A stretch of DNA of 52,711 nt, from NCBI GenBank assembly GCA_900768075.1, contig CAAGBN010000040.1, positions 1 through 52,711 of the forward strand. The letters run 5' to 3'. Below the pieces are notes generated by a model, which worked only from the letters and a program-made list of their open reading frames with translations, searched no databases and was not told the origin of the DNA. Source of the DNA: Clostridia bacterium. GTDB taxonomy: Bacteria; Bacillota; Clostridia; Oscillospirales; Acutalibacteraceae. Positions 31,158 to 39,574 of this stretch are shown here, piece by piece. The position numbers and the translations under genes are program-made. Numbering within the stretch: the stretch's first letter is position 1; each line of letters starts with the position of its first letter.

Positions 31158-32123
31158 ATGTGTACAGCTATAAGCTATGTCGGTAAAGACAGCTATTTCG
31201 GAAGAAATCTTGATCTTGAAAGAGGATACGGTGAATGTGTTACGGTAATGCCGAGAAATTACAGCTTTCCTATGCGTACTCTGCCGGATCTTGAAAGCCA
31301 CTACGCTATGATAGGTATGGCATATGTGGCTGACGGTGTGCCTCTTTATTATGAGGCAACAAATGAAACGGGACTGAGTATGGCGGGACTTAACTTTCCG
31401 GACAATGCTCACTATAACGAGTACTGTGACGGTAAAGACAATGTGACACCCTTTGAGCTTATTCCGTATATTCTTGGTAAGTGCAGGGATATTGACGAGG
31501 CTAAAGAATTGCTCGGTCGAATAAATCTTGTGAATATAAGCTTCAGTGAAGAGCTGCCCTTGTCGCCTTTACATTGGATAATAAGTGACAGATATGGCAG
31601 TATAACTGTCGAAAGTGTAAATGAGGGTCTTAAGGTTTATGATAATCCTTACGGCGTGCTGACTAATAATCCCACTTTCGATTATCATCTGATGAATATC
31701 AATAACTATATGGGGCTTCACGAGGGCTTTGCCGAAAACCGAATATCTGAAAACAAAAGAATGCTTAACTACAGTCTCGGTATGGGCGCATTGGGCTTGC
31801 CCGGGGATTATTCATCGGCTTCACGGTTTGTCAGAGCTGTATTCATAAAAGAAAAATCGCCCTGCTTTGAGAGCGAAAAGGAAAGTGTCAGTCACTTTTT
31901 TCATATGCTTTCAGCAGTAGCTATGCCTAAAGGCTGTGTGATGACAAAAAGCGGTGAGTATGAGTATACACGCTACAGCTCCTGCTGTAATGCGGATACG
32001 GGTGTTTATTACTATACAACCTATGATAACAGTAGTATCACTGCTGTTGATATGCATAAGTGCAAGCTTGAGGGACGTGAAATTTATCGTTTTACACTTG
32101 CGGAAAGTTTTTCAACAAATTAA
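31158..32123 (+). CDS. bsh: Choloylglycine hydrolase family (bile salt hydrolase-type)
   Basis: This 321-residue Ntn-hydrolase has the nucleophile Cys2 exposed after Met removal, and R16 and D19 (FGRNLD) close to it. N79 (AGLNFP), an Asn in LTNNPTFDYH (about 170) and an Arg in ASRFVRA (about 225) complete the known catalytic set of bile salt hydrolases. Such enzymes deconjugate glycine- or taurine-linked bile acids in the gut and also cleave N-acyl amides or penicillin V, so the substrate is a family inference. It is cytoplasmic, a single gene, with AAAGGAG before the ATG and a terminator after. It suggests a gut habitat. Confidence 0.9.
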   Translation: MCTAISYVGKDSYFGRNLDLERGYGECVTVMPRNYSFPMRTLPDLESHYAMIGMAYVADGVPLYYEATNETGLSMAGLNFPDNAHYNEYCDGKDNVTPFELIPYILGKCRDIDEAKELLGRINLVNISFSEELPLSPLHWIISDRYGSITVESVNEGLKVYDNPYGVLTNNPTFDYHLMNINNYMGLHEGFAENRISENKRMLNYSLGMGALGLPGDYSSASRFVRAVFIKEKSPCFESEKESVSHFFHMLSAVAMPKGCVMTKSGEYEYTRYSSCCNADTGVYYYTTYDNSSITAVDMHKCKLEGREIYRFTLAESFSTN

Positions 32124-32134
32124 AAGAATAATGT

Positions 32135-32172
32135 TAAAAAAGGCACACGTTTTCCAATCGTGTGCCTTCAGT
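32135..32172. terminator. Bidirectional terminator between bsh and the DHHW gene
   Basis: Nine-base arms AGGCACACG (32141-32149) and CGTGTGCCT (32159-32167), with A and T runs on either side, so it can stop both convergent genes. Confidence 0.9.
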
Positions 32173-32173
32173 T

Positions 32174-33271
32174 TTATTTAAGTGTTAAACTTGAGTTTAT
32201 CATCATAGTGCTGTAAAGAACAAGCACATCCTGATTTGTGAAATCTACAAATTGTGAAACCATATCTGTTGCGATATAACGGATGTCAATAATTGTAATC
32301 TTACTGTATCCGCTGAGTAAGAGAGGAGCTACAGAGCTTCCGAATGAGTCTCGGAAAATAACAAGCTCCTTATCCTTGTCGCCCTTTGGATTGGTGATTT
32401 CAAGAAGTGAAACTGCACCTGAAAGGAAGATGTCATAAGAGTCGAGAGCTTCTTCATATTTGGGAAGATCGTAAACATTTCCTGTAGTGTCTTTTTCAAG
32501 ATTATAAACCTTGCAGTTTTCGATTTCATCGTTGGTGAGGTAACCGATAGTGTCGGGCTCTAAAGGCAGAGCTGACTGACCGTAATAAACACCGTAGAAG
32601 TCACCGATGGTGATTTCTTCATAGTTGTTGACGGGCTTCATACCCATCTGTGTTCTGATTTCATTTGCCACATCTACTATCTTTTCCTGTTTCCAGTGAG
32701 TATCTGTTGTGTAATAATCATCAGCCTCAAGGAGCTCTCTTATGTCAATGTTGTTCATATATGAGAGCCTTTCGCCAAGTACTCGGTAAAGCTCCTCGTA
32801 ATCCATAGTAGGATATCCGCCTTTTTCGGCAAGGAAGAAGTTTTTATCGGGTACTGCTGTGAAATATACCTTGCAGTCACTGTCTTTAAGATAGGAGTTA
32901 TAAATTCTGTCCATTCTGCCGACAAAGTGATCGACACTGCTCTGATTTATTGAAGCGTCTATCTTGCTTGCAGAACCGTCCTGAATATAAATGCCGCCGT
33001 TGTCCTTCTGATTGTATATCTTGAAAAGGACATTGGCTTTAAGGCGTCTGAACTCGTCTCTTAAAGGGAACTGATCTGTCATATATGTGACAAATTCCTT
33101 CATAAACTTGCCGTCCATAACTCTCTCGAAGGTGATTTCAGGGAATTGCTGAAGCTTACGTCTTTCCCATTCGGAAATTTCGCCGTCTTCTTTAGCGAAG
33201 AGCCAGAGAGATGCACCGCCGATGAGAATACAAAATACAAGAATGATTGATATAAATTTTGCTTTTTTCAT
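32174..33271 (-). CDS. DHHW-family exported protein (AlgJ/AlgX-like acylation partner)
   Basis: This 365-residue protein has an N-terminal signal anchor (about 5-25). The DHHW-type motif is seen as TTDTHWKQE (about 190), plus a SGNH-like segment IFRDSFGSSVAPLL near residue 320, as in AlgJ/AlgX/PatB-type acetyltransferases. Such proteins transfer acyl groups exported by the MBOAT partner to a cell-surface polymer. The gene follows the MBOAT gene by 13 bases. The start at 33271 follows GAGGAGGTGA; the longer in-frame extension lacks a site. The acyl acceptor is not known. Confidence 0.88.
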   Translation of the reverse strand: MKKAKFISIILVFCILIGGASLWLFAKEDGEISEWERRKLQQFPEITFERVMDGKFMKEFVTYMTDQFPLRDEFRRLKANVLFKIYNQKDNGGIYIQDGSASKIDASINQSSVDHFVGRMDRIYNSYLKDSDCKVYFTAVPDKNFFLAEKGGYPTMDYEELYRVLGERLSYMNNIDIRELLEADDYYTTDTHWKQEKIVDVANEIRTQMGMKPVNNYEEITIGDFYGVYYGQSALPLEPDTIGYLTNDEIENCKVYNLEKDTTGNVYDLPKYEEALDSYDIFLSGAVSLLEITNPKGDKDKELVIFRDSFGSSVAPLLLSGYSKITIIDIRYIATDMVSQFVDFTNQDVLVLYSTMMINSSLTLK

Positions 33272-33284
33272 TGACGTCACCTCC

Positions 33285-34676
33285 TCAAAATCTGAAGTAA
33301 AGGAAAGGATTGAATGAGCCGTCAACAAGATATGCAGTTGAAACTATAAGAATAACTGCAGTCATAACAGGCTCGAGAACTGTGCTGATTTTTGTGCCCT
33401 CGATTTTTCTGCCGATGTTTCTGAAAAGGGGAGTGGCAGCAAGGAATGAAACCGCAAGCAGCACTGCATATGAGCGAAGATTATAAAGTGTATCGGCAGT
33501 ATAGAGAGGAAGACCTGCTGCACCGAACATTATCTTTAAATCTGAGAATGCCATTGTAAAGGTTTCTGCATTGAAAAGCACAAAGGATATTATTACGATA
33601 AATACAACATAGAAATGCTGAACAAATGCAGGTGTCTTTTCAAGATATTTCTTAAGGAAGAGCTTTTCGATTATGAGCAGTACACCGAAGTAAAGACCCC
33701 AGCTCATAAATGTCCAGCCAGCACCGTGCCAGAAACCTGTGAGACACCATACAACCATTATATTGAAAATCTGACGAAGAGGCTTTACTCTGTTACCGCC
33801 AAGGGGGATGTAAACATAGTCTCTGAACCATGAACCCAGAGAAATATGCCATCTTCTCCAGAATTCTGTGATGCTTTTTGAAATATAGGGATAGTTGAAG
33901 TTTTCAAGGAAGCGGAAGCCTAAGATTTTACCTATACCGATGGCCATATCACTGTAAGCTGAGAAGTCGAAATAAATCTGCAGTGAGAATGATATTGCGT
34001 ACATCCAGCTGAAAAGCACAGATGGGTCTGCACTTTCACGGTAAGCTGTGCAGAGTGAGCCTAAAAGGTTAGCAATAAGCACTTTTTTGCCAAGACCGAT
34101 GACAAAGCGTCTGATACCCACAGCAACATTTTCAAGTGAATGCTTACGTGTGGAAAGGTCTTCTGCAACAGTAGTGTATCTTACAATAGGGCCTGCAATA
34201 AGCTGAGGGAAAAGCACAACATAGGTTGCAAGGTTTATCCAGCTTTTTTGTGCAGGTGTATCGCCTCTGTAAACGTCAACAACATAGCTCAGTGCCTGGA
34301 AGGTATAAAAGCTGATACCGATAGGCAGGGCTAATTTTAAAAGGGGAATATCTGCCCCTGTAAGAGAGTTGACTGACCCAAGGAAGAAGTCGGCATACTT
34401 GAAGATAGCAAGAAGCCCGAGGGGCACTGCTACTGATACGCTCAGTAAGACTCTGCCCACCCGGGTGCCGTTCTTATTTTCGATGAGTCGTCCTGCCGCA
34501 TAACAAAAGGTAATTGTGAAAAGCATCAGTATTGTGTATTTAGGCTCGCCCCACCAGTAAAAGAGAAGTGAGAAGAACAGAAGTACGACATTTTTTGCTT
34601 TTCTCGGAGCTATGAGATAGCTGAGTAATGTTATGGGCAAAAATGCATATAAAAACTCAATCGATGAAAAGACCAT
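33285..34676 (-). CDS. MBOAT-family O-acyltransferase (AlgI-like)
   Basis: This 463-residue protein has about 11-12 membrane segments and the MBOAT catalytic His, H317 in CLTGFWHGAGW, plus the WRRWHISLGSWFRDY region (about 274-288). AlgI/DltB-type enzymes move acetyl groups across the membrane to a periplasmic or surface partner. It sits between a DUF4358-type lipoprotein gene and the DHHW gene, with 3- and 13-base gaps. The polysaccharide or wall polymer that it modifies is not encoded here. Confidence 0.93.
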   Translation of the reverse strand: MVFSSIEFLYAFLPITLLSYLIAPRKAKNVVLLFFSLLFYWWGEPKYTILMLFTITFCYAAGRLIENKNGTRVGRVLLSVSVAVPLGLLAIFKYADFFLGSVNSLTGADIPLLKLALPIGISFYTFQALSYVVDVYRGDTPAQKSWINLATYVVLFPQLIAGPIVRYTTVAEDLSTRKHSLENVAVGIRRFVIGLGKKVLIANLLGSLCTAYRESADPSVLFSWMYAISFSLQIYFDFSAYSDMAIGIGKILGFRFLENFNYPYISKSITEFWRRWHISLGSWFRDYVYIPLGGNRVKPLRQIFNIMVVWCLTGFWHGAGWTFMSWGLYFGVLLIIEKLFLKKYLEKTPAFVQHFYVVFIVIISFVLFNAETFTMAFSDLKIMFGAAGLPLYTADTLYNLRSYAVLLAVSFLAATPLFRNIGRKIEGTKISTVLEPVMTAVILIVSTAYLVDGSFNPFLYFRF

Positions 34677-34679
34677 TTC

Positions 34680-35249
34680 TTAGCCTCTTGTAAGTGTTTC
34701 GCCTGTAAGCTCGCCTACGTTAGCTGCGAAAGCTTCTACCATCTTGTCTGCAAGACCGGGAACGAATTCTGAACCAACCATAACAAGCATGATTACGTCA
34801 GCAGCTGAAACAACTCTGAGCTGGTCAGCTTCAACACAGATCCATTTTCTTGTGTTGATACCGTTGAACATAGCGTTCTTGATAGCTTCAATGTCAGCGC
34901 CTTCGCTAACCTTAGCAAGTACGAGTGAGTAGGGCTGTGCGCCGAGCATTGATTCTGACCATGTAGCTTTTGCGATGCCAACATCTTCAGCGGGAGCAGC
35001 TTCACCGTTTTCGTCTTCAACGATTTCGCCAAGACCGAGGTAACTGCTTACAGCATAAGCGTCGGTAAGGTCGATTTCCATTGCGGGGCCAACCATGAAT
35101 TCTACGGGGTTAGCTTCGTAGAGAGCTGATGTAAGGTCTTCGAGTGTGCCTTCGTAGGGAGTAACTTCGGGAGTCTTAGTGCCGCCGCAAGCTGCGAAAG
35201 CAGCAACAACTACTACGAGAGCAAGTACGATTGCAAGAATTTTTTTCAT
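34680..35249 (-). CDS. DUF4358-like lipoprotein in the O-acylation operon
   Basis: This 189-residue lipoprotein has a signal sequence ending in a lipobox (AAFAAC, Cys about residue 21). A globular part (about 30-185) has alternating alpha and beta segments, ending in FAANVGELTGETLTRG. It resembles DUF4358 proteins, which often accompany MBOAT/DHHW pairs in Firmicutes. The function is unknown; a surface assistant for acyl transfer is inferred from the operon. The start at 35249 after AGGAGG is clear; an in-frame ATG at 35300 has no site. Confidence 0.8.
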   Translation of the reverse strand: MKKILAIVLALVVVVAAFAACGGTKTPEVTPYEGTLEDLTSALYEANPVEFMVGPAMEIDLTDAYAVSSYLGLGEIVEDENGEAAPAEDVGIAKATWSESMLGAQPYSLVLAKVSEGADIEAIKNAMFNGINTRKWICVEADQLRVVSAADVIMLVMVGSEFVPGLADKMVEAFAANVGELTGETLTRG

Positions 35250-35455
35250 TGGAATAATCCTCCTGGAATAATATTTTTGTCCTTGCGGGACATACAGCAA
35301 GTTTATACCATTACTTTTATACGTAACTAAAGATAAACTATGAACACTGTGTTAATATGGTGGAATTTTCTATTACAAAACTGTCATAAATTAAAAAGGG
35401 GCAATTATGGGTACAAATGAACAAAAACCTTGCTATAATTATGTGGAAAATGCGA

Positions 35456-35484
35456 TTGACATATGTGTTTAAATATTGTATAAT
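35456..35484 (+). promoter_or_regulatory. Consensus sigma-A promoter for the aminotransferase gene
   Basis: TTGACA (35456-35461), 17-base spacer, TATAAT (35479-35484): a perfect consensus in both boxes. It predicts strong expression of the aminotransferase/aldolase pair. Confidence 0.9.
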
Positions 35485-35546
35485 AAATGGGAATAGGTGA
35501 GCCGTCGCTCACTAATACAGAAAATATTATATCAGGAGATGTAAAG

Positions 35547-37025
35547 ATGGACACAAGATTTGCTATTTCAAACTATCCCGATGCTCAGGCTGTTACAGAA
35601 AAGCTTGACCACCTCATCAGTCTTCCCATGCACTCAATCAACCCCGACGTGCTCAAGAAGTATGAAGAAGAATATTTCGATGCAAAATGCCAGAAGTCAA
35701 AGGCTATGATCGCTGAAGCAAGAGAGATCATCCCCGGCGGCGTACAGCACAACCTTGCTTTCAACTATCCGTTCCCCCTTGTATTCACAAAGGCTGAGGG
35801 CGCAAAGCTCTACGATATCGACGGTAACGAATACTATGACTTCCTCCAGGCAGGCGGTCCCACAGTACTTGGCTCAAATCCCCAGGTAGTTCGTGATCAG
35901 GTTATCGACCTTCTTAACACATGCGGTCCTTCAACAGGTCTTTTCCACGAGTTCGAATACAAGCTCGCTAAGAAGATTGCAGATTCAGTTCCCACAGTAG
36001 ATATGTTCCGTATGCTCGGTTCAGGTACTGAAGCTTGTATGGTAGCTTGCCGTGTTGCAAGACTTGCTACAAAGAAAAAGCACATCCTCAAGATGGGCGG
36101 CGCTTACCACGGTTGGTCAGATCAGCTCGGTTACGGTATCCGTGTTCCCGGCTCAAAGTTCACACAGGCAAGCGGTGTTCCCATGCGTCTTATGAGAGAT
36201 ACACAGGAATTCTTCCCCAACGATCTTAACGATCTTGAAAAGAAGCTCAGAAGAAATCAGCTCAACGGCGGTACAGCTGCTGTATTTATCGAGCCCATCG
36301 GTCCCGAAAGCGGTACACGTCCTCTTGATTTCGAATTCAACAAGGGCGTTGAAAGACTTTGCCGTAAGTATGGCGCACTCCTTATCTTCGATGAGGTTGT
36401 TACAGGCTTCCGTATCGGTATGGCTGGGGCTCAGGGCTACTACGGTGTTGAACCCGACCTTACAATCTTCGGTAAGGTTATCGCTGGCGGTTATCCCGGT
36501 GCAGGCGGTATCGGCGGTAAGAAGCAGTACATGCAGTATATGGGTGCAGGTCTTGATGCAAGCGGCATGAAGATCAAGAAGGCATTCTGCGGCGGTACAA
36601 TGGCTGCTACACCTCTTTCATGCGTAGCAGGTTACTATACTCTTGAAGAAATCGACAAGCAGAACGCTTGCCAGAAGGCAGGTCTTATGGGTGACAGACT
36701 TACAGCAGGTCTTAACAATATCATTGATAAGTACAACCTTCCCTTCGTAGCATTCAACCAGGGCTCAGTATGTCATATGGAAACAGTTGCAACAATGCAC
36801 TTCTCACTTGACTGGAGCAAACCCTGGCAGATCCCCGGCATCATCAAGGAAACAAGCAAGCGTAAGGCTGAAATGACTCATATGGGTGCTGCTTATATGG
36901 CTGAAGGTCTTGTAACTCTTGCAGGCTCACGTCTCTACACATCAGCTGCTTACACAGAAGAAATGATTGACGATGCTCTTGCTCGTTTCGACAAGGTATT
37001 CTCAAACATCTCAGTTGTAGAATAA
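35547..37025 (+). CDS. Class III PLP aminotransferase (glutamate-1-semialdehyde aminomutase-like)
   Basis: This 492-residue fold-type I PLP enzyme has a cofactor-binding Asp in LIFDEVVTGFRIG, a probable Schiff-base Lys in IFGKVIAGGYPG, and MLGSGTEACMVACRVAR, the phosphate-binding region near 155. It resembles GSA aminomutase and related amino-ketone aminotransferases, but it carries an N-terminal extension of about 40 residues, and no haem-synthesis genes lie nearby. The ATG at 35547 follows AGGAG. The class II aldolase gene 79 bases downstream suggests a shared small-molecule pathway. The substrate is not deducible. Confidence 0.88.
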   Translation: MDTRFAISNYPDAQAVTEKLDHLISLPMHSINPDVLKKYEEEYFDAKCQKSKAMIAEAREIIPGGVQHNLAFNYPFPLVFTKAEGAKLYDIDGNEYYDFLQAGGPTVLGSNPQVVRDQVIDLLNTCGPSTGLFHEFEYKLAKKIADSVPTVDMFRMLGSGTEACMVACRVARLATKKKHILKMGGAYHGWSDQLGYGIRVPGSKFTQASGVPMRLMRDTQEFFPNDLNDLEKKLRRNQLNGGTAAVFIEPIGPESGTRPLDFEFNKGVERLCRKYGALLIFDEVVTGFRIGMAGAQGYYGVEPDLTIFGKVIAGGYPGAGGIGGKKQYMQYMGAGLDASGMKIKKAFCGGTMAATPLSCVAGYYTLEEIDKQNACQKAGLMGDRLTAGLNNIIDKYNLPFVAFNQGSVCHMETVATMHFSLDWSKPWQIPGIIKETSKRKAEMTHMGAAYMAEGLVTLAGSRLYTSAAYTEEMIDDALARFDKVFSNISVVE

Positions 37026-37104
37026 TCTCTGATACATATTTTACAAGGCAGGCTATCCGTCTGCCTTGTAGTCTCAAAATAAACAGAAAAAAGAGGTGTA
37101 ATAA

Positions 37105-38331
37105 ATGGACATCTTAGAAGCTAAAAAAATAGTTGTAGAAGCAGGTAAACAGCTTGTTTCAACAGGCCTTATTGCACGTACCTGGGGTAACGTAAGCTGC
37201 CGTATCGACGATAAGCAGTTTGTTATCACTCCCAGCGGTAAGGCATACGAGGGTCTTACTCCCGACGATATCGTGCTTGTAAATATGGACGACCTTTCAT
37301 ATGAAGGCGACATCAAGCCCTCAAGCGAAAAGGGTATCCACGCACAGTGCTATCTTCACAGACCCGAAATCGGTTTTGTTATTCATACACATCAGGCTAA
37401 TGCAAGTGTTGTTTCAACTCTCGGCTGTGACCTCAACGGTATCGAGGGCTACAGCAAGGACATTATCGGTGACCACATCGCAGTAAGTGCTTACGGTCTT
37501 CCCGGCACAGGTAAGCTTCGTCAGGGCGTTATCGATACACTCGAGCGTTCAGATTCAAAGGCTATCTTCCTTAAGTCACACGGTGCAGTTTGCATGGGTA
37601 CTGACTATGACGATGCATTTAAAGTAGCAAACGAAGTTGAAGCAGTTTGCGCTAAGTATGTTTACGACAAGTACAACGAAACAACAGGCAAGATTGCACA
37701 GTCATTCACTGATGTATTCAACTATGTTGCTGATCTCAAGAAGAGAGCAGACGTAATGCCTGCTGCAAAGCTTACAGCATACGACAGTATCCGTATTGAT
37801 GATGCAATCATCCTTAAGGATAAAGATGGTAAGGAAGTTGCAACAGTTGGTCTTTGCCCCTGCTGTGACGAGCTTATTAAGGGCGACAAGTACCCCTCAG
37901 AGGCTGATCTTCACAAGGCTATTTACAATAAGCGTGAGGATATCGGCTCAATCATCCACTCACAGGAGCCTGCAATTATGGCTACATCAAAGATCGGCAA
38001 GACAGTTAAGCCCTTCCTTGATGACTTTGCACAGATTGTTGGTATTACTGTTAAGTGTGCAGACTTTGATCCTAACGACACAATGAAGTCATCAAAGAAG
38101 GCTGCAAAGAAAATGTCAAGCAAGTTCAGAAATGCTATGTTCCTCAGAGACAACGGTGCAGTTTGCTGTGGTCCTAACACAGAGGAAGCTCAGGCAACTG
38201 AGATGGTAATGGAAAAGAACTGCAAGACAATGCTTGCAGGCGAAGTATTTGGCGGTGCTAAGAATCTCAGCGCACTTGACTGTGTTGTAATGAATGTAGT
38301 TTACAGACTCAAGTACTCAAAGCAGAAATAA
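37105..38331 (+). CDS. Tandem class II aldolase/adducin-domain protein
   Basis: This 408-residue protein is two class II aldolase domains in tandem. The N-terminal domain (about 1-205) has the usual Zn ligands H94 and H96 (IHTHQ) and H159 (KSHGAV), with E75 as the catalytic acid/base. The second (about 220-405) keeps E266 and H285 but has Q287 in place of the second His (IHSQE) and N350 in place of the third (RDNGAV), so it probably cannot bind Zn. A CPCC motif (251-254) starts the second domain. Members of this family cleave sugar phosphates or dehydrate related compounds. ATG after AGAGGTG. Confidence 0.9.
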   Translation: MDILEAKKIVVEAGKQLVSTGLIARTWGNVSCRIDDKQFVITPSGKAYEGLTPDDIVLVNMDDLSYEGDIKPSSEKGIHAQCYLHRPEIGFVIHTHQANASVVSTLGCDLNGIEGYSKDIIGDHIAVSAYGLPGTGKLRQGVIDTLERSDSKAIFLKSHGAVCMGTDYDDAFKVANEVEAVCAKYVYDKYNETTGKIAQSFTDVFNYVADLKKRADVMPAAKLTAYDSIRIDDAIILKDKDGKEVATVGLCPCCDELIKGDKYPSEADLHKAIYNKREDIGSIIHSQEPAIMATSKIGKTVKPFLDDFAQIVGITVKCADFDPNDTMKSSKKAAKKMSSKFRNAMFLRDNGAVCCGPNTEEAQATEMVMEKNCKTMLAGEVFGGAKNLSALDCVVMNVVYRLKYSKQK

Positions 38332-38395
38332 ATAAGGAAAGTTTTGGTCAAGCTTTTACAAAAGCTTGCGGGGTGCGGGGCGGAGCCCTGCCACA
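38331..38395 (+). repeat. Dispersed repeat family 2, copy 1 (left arm of inverted pair)
   Basis: Sixty-five bases beginning directly at the aldolase stop region, matching the reverse complement of 39418-39482 at 64 of 65 positions. A diverged third copy is at 43626-43687. It contains a hairpin, CAAGCTTTT/AAAAGCTTG. Confidence 0.9.
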
Positions 38396-38406
38396 AGACA
38401 AAGATT

Positions 38407-38438
38407 AAGGAGACTCAGTGCGAGTCTCCTTTTTGTTT
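38407..38438 (+). terminator. Terminator of the aldolase operon
   Basis: Ten-base arms (38407-38416, 38422-38431) with a 5-base loop, then a T-rich tract. Confidence 0.92.
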
Positions 38439-38446
38439 TGGTGCGG

Positions 38447-38577
38447 ACTCCCTCAGTCTGCCTGCGGCATCCAGCTCCCTCAGAGAGGGAGCCAAGCTGA
38501 CGATAACTGAAAGTCGCTAGGAATTTTCTTGCCTCCCTCCTTGAGGGAGGTGGCACACGAAGTGTGACGGAGGGAGT
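38447..38577. mobile_element. MITE-like element, 131 bp with ~50-bp imperfect terminal inverted repeats
   Basis: The ends ACTCCCTC...GAGGGAGT and about 50 bases inward (38447-38496 against 38528-38577) are roughly three-quarters complementary, leaving a short centre. No coding capacity. GAGGGAG-type palindromes of this form are common in genomes of related gut Clostridia. The target duplication is not evident. Confidence 0.6.
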
Positions 38578-38580
38578 AAA

Positions 38581-39222
38581 CTACTGTTTCTTTTTAAAGA
38601 TGTAACCTCGTTTAGCTTTGACAGTGCAGAGGATGAGGACGGTAAGAACTATCCATATACCCCAACCCCAGAGCAAATGCAGGGTATATCCCTCGGTATA
38701 AATTATCGAGTCGAAAATCATAAATGGAGAAATACGTGTAAAAAATGGTAAAGCTGCCACGCCTATGATATAGGTTGCCCAAGAAGTAATCAACCAAGGG
38801 TGTTGGACATTTTTAGCTAATAGTATGCCAAGAACAATAACTGCACCCGGGATAACAGCAAAGATTGTACCTCCCATTGCAAGTATAACTATTGTTATAA
38901 GTGCAAAGATTACAGCAAGCACTATCCCCACATATTTCCGCACAATTTTTTCATTATGTTTAGAACTGTTTTCACCGTCGGGGTCTTTGACATAGATATA
39001 AACAGGTTCGGGTTCGATTATAGTTCTGCCTTTCAGTATATAATCGGTAGACACTCCGAAAATTTCGCTCAGTTGCAGAAGTTTTTCTGCTTCGGGCAGG
39101 CACATATTGTTCTCCCATTTAGATATAGTCTGACGGGACACGTCAAGTTTATCTGCGAGGTTACCTTGGGACATATTGTTTCTGTTTCGCAGGTCGTATA
39201 TTCTTTCGCCGATGCTTGTCAT
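38581..39222 (-). CDS. XRE-family regulator with membrane C-terminus
   Basis: This 213-residue protein has an N-terminal Cro/CI helix-turn-helix (about 5-62, SQGNLADKLDVSRQTISKWE), a linker, and four hydrophobic segments (about 100-205). It has the same layout as the regulator at 27406-28062 but a different sequence. The start is the ATG at 39222 after AAAGGAG; an in-frame ATG 75 codons earlier lies in repeat DNA. The gene is enclosed by a pair of 65-bp inverted repeats and has a MITE-like element just after its stop. Confidence 0.85.
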   Translation of the reverse strand: MTSIGERIYDLRNRNNMSQGNLADKLDVSRQTISKWENNMCLPEAEKLLQLSEIFGVSTDYILKGRTIIEPEPVYIYVKDPDGENSSKHNEKIVRKYVGIVLAVIFALITIVILAMGGTIFAVIPGAVIVLGILLAKNVQHPWLITSWATYIIGVAALPFFTRISPFMIFDSIIYTEGYTLHLLWGWGIWIVLTVLILCTVKAKRGYIFKKKQ

Positions 39223-39336
39223 AGTATCAGCTCCTTTCTGATTAAAGGATAGCACAAAAGGGGAGGAAAGTCTATCAATGTTGGTTGAAAATTTAGCAAC
39301 TTCAGGTTGCAGAGGGTGAAAATGAGGAAAATCATC

Positions 39337-39390
39337 GCGTTTTTGGTCACTTTTTGGGCGACAGCAAAAAGTGACGCCCCGCGGCGAGCG
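39337..39390 (+). repeat. Dispersed palindromic repeat, family 1 copy 2
   Basis: Related to 22037-22090 and to 46121-46162 inverted. The stem here is GTCACTTTTTG/CAAAAAGTGAC, a perfect 11 bp, with a GCGGCGAGCG tail shared with copy 1. Confidence 0.8.
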
Positions 39391-39417
39391 ATACGAATAA
39401 AATGAACATTGTTTAAG

Positions 39418-39482
39418 TGTGGCAGGGCTCCGCCCCGCACCCCGCAAGCTTTTGTAAAAGCTTGGCCAAAACTTTCCTTATT
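39418..39482 (-). repeat. Dispersed repeat family 2, copy 2 (right arm of inverted pair)
   Basis: Inverted copy of 38331-38395 with a single mismatch (TTGGCC against TTGGTC in the opposite reading). Confidence 0.9.
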
Positions 39483-39508
39483 TTTCTTTAAAAAATCCCT
39501 CTAAACTC

Positions 39509-39537
39509 TTGATATTTCTTTCAAAATTTGAGATAAT
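39509..39537 (+). promoter_or_regulatory. Promoter for gltX
   Basis: TTGATA (39509-39514), 17-base spacer, GATAAT (39532-39537). The rest of the gap 39223-39574 holds the repeat copies above. Confidence 0.65.
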
Positions 39538-39574
39538 ATAATGAATTATCATATCCCATAAGGAGGTATATACA

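Noticed and set aside
30993..31412. 139-codon frame on the minus strand opposite the bsh gene
   Set aside because: It overlaps the start of the well-supported bsh gene and has no homology pattern or site of its own.
38335..38580. Reading frames inside the repeat-rich region after the aldolase gene
   Set aside because: They translate the 65-bp repeat and MITE-like palindrome and have no ribosome binding site.
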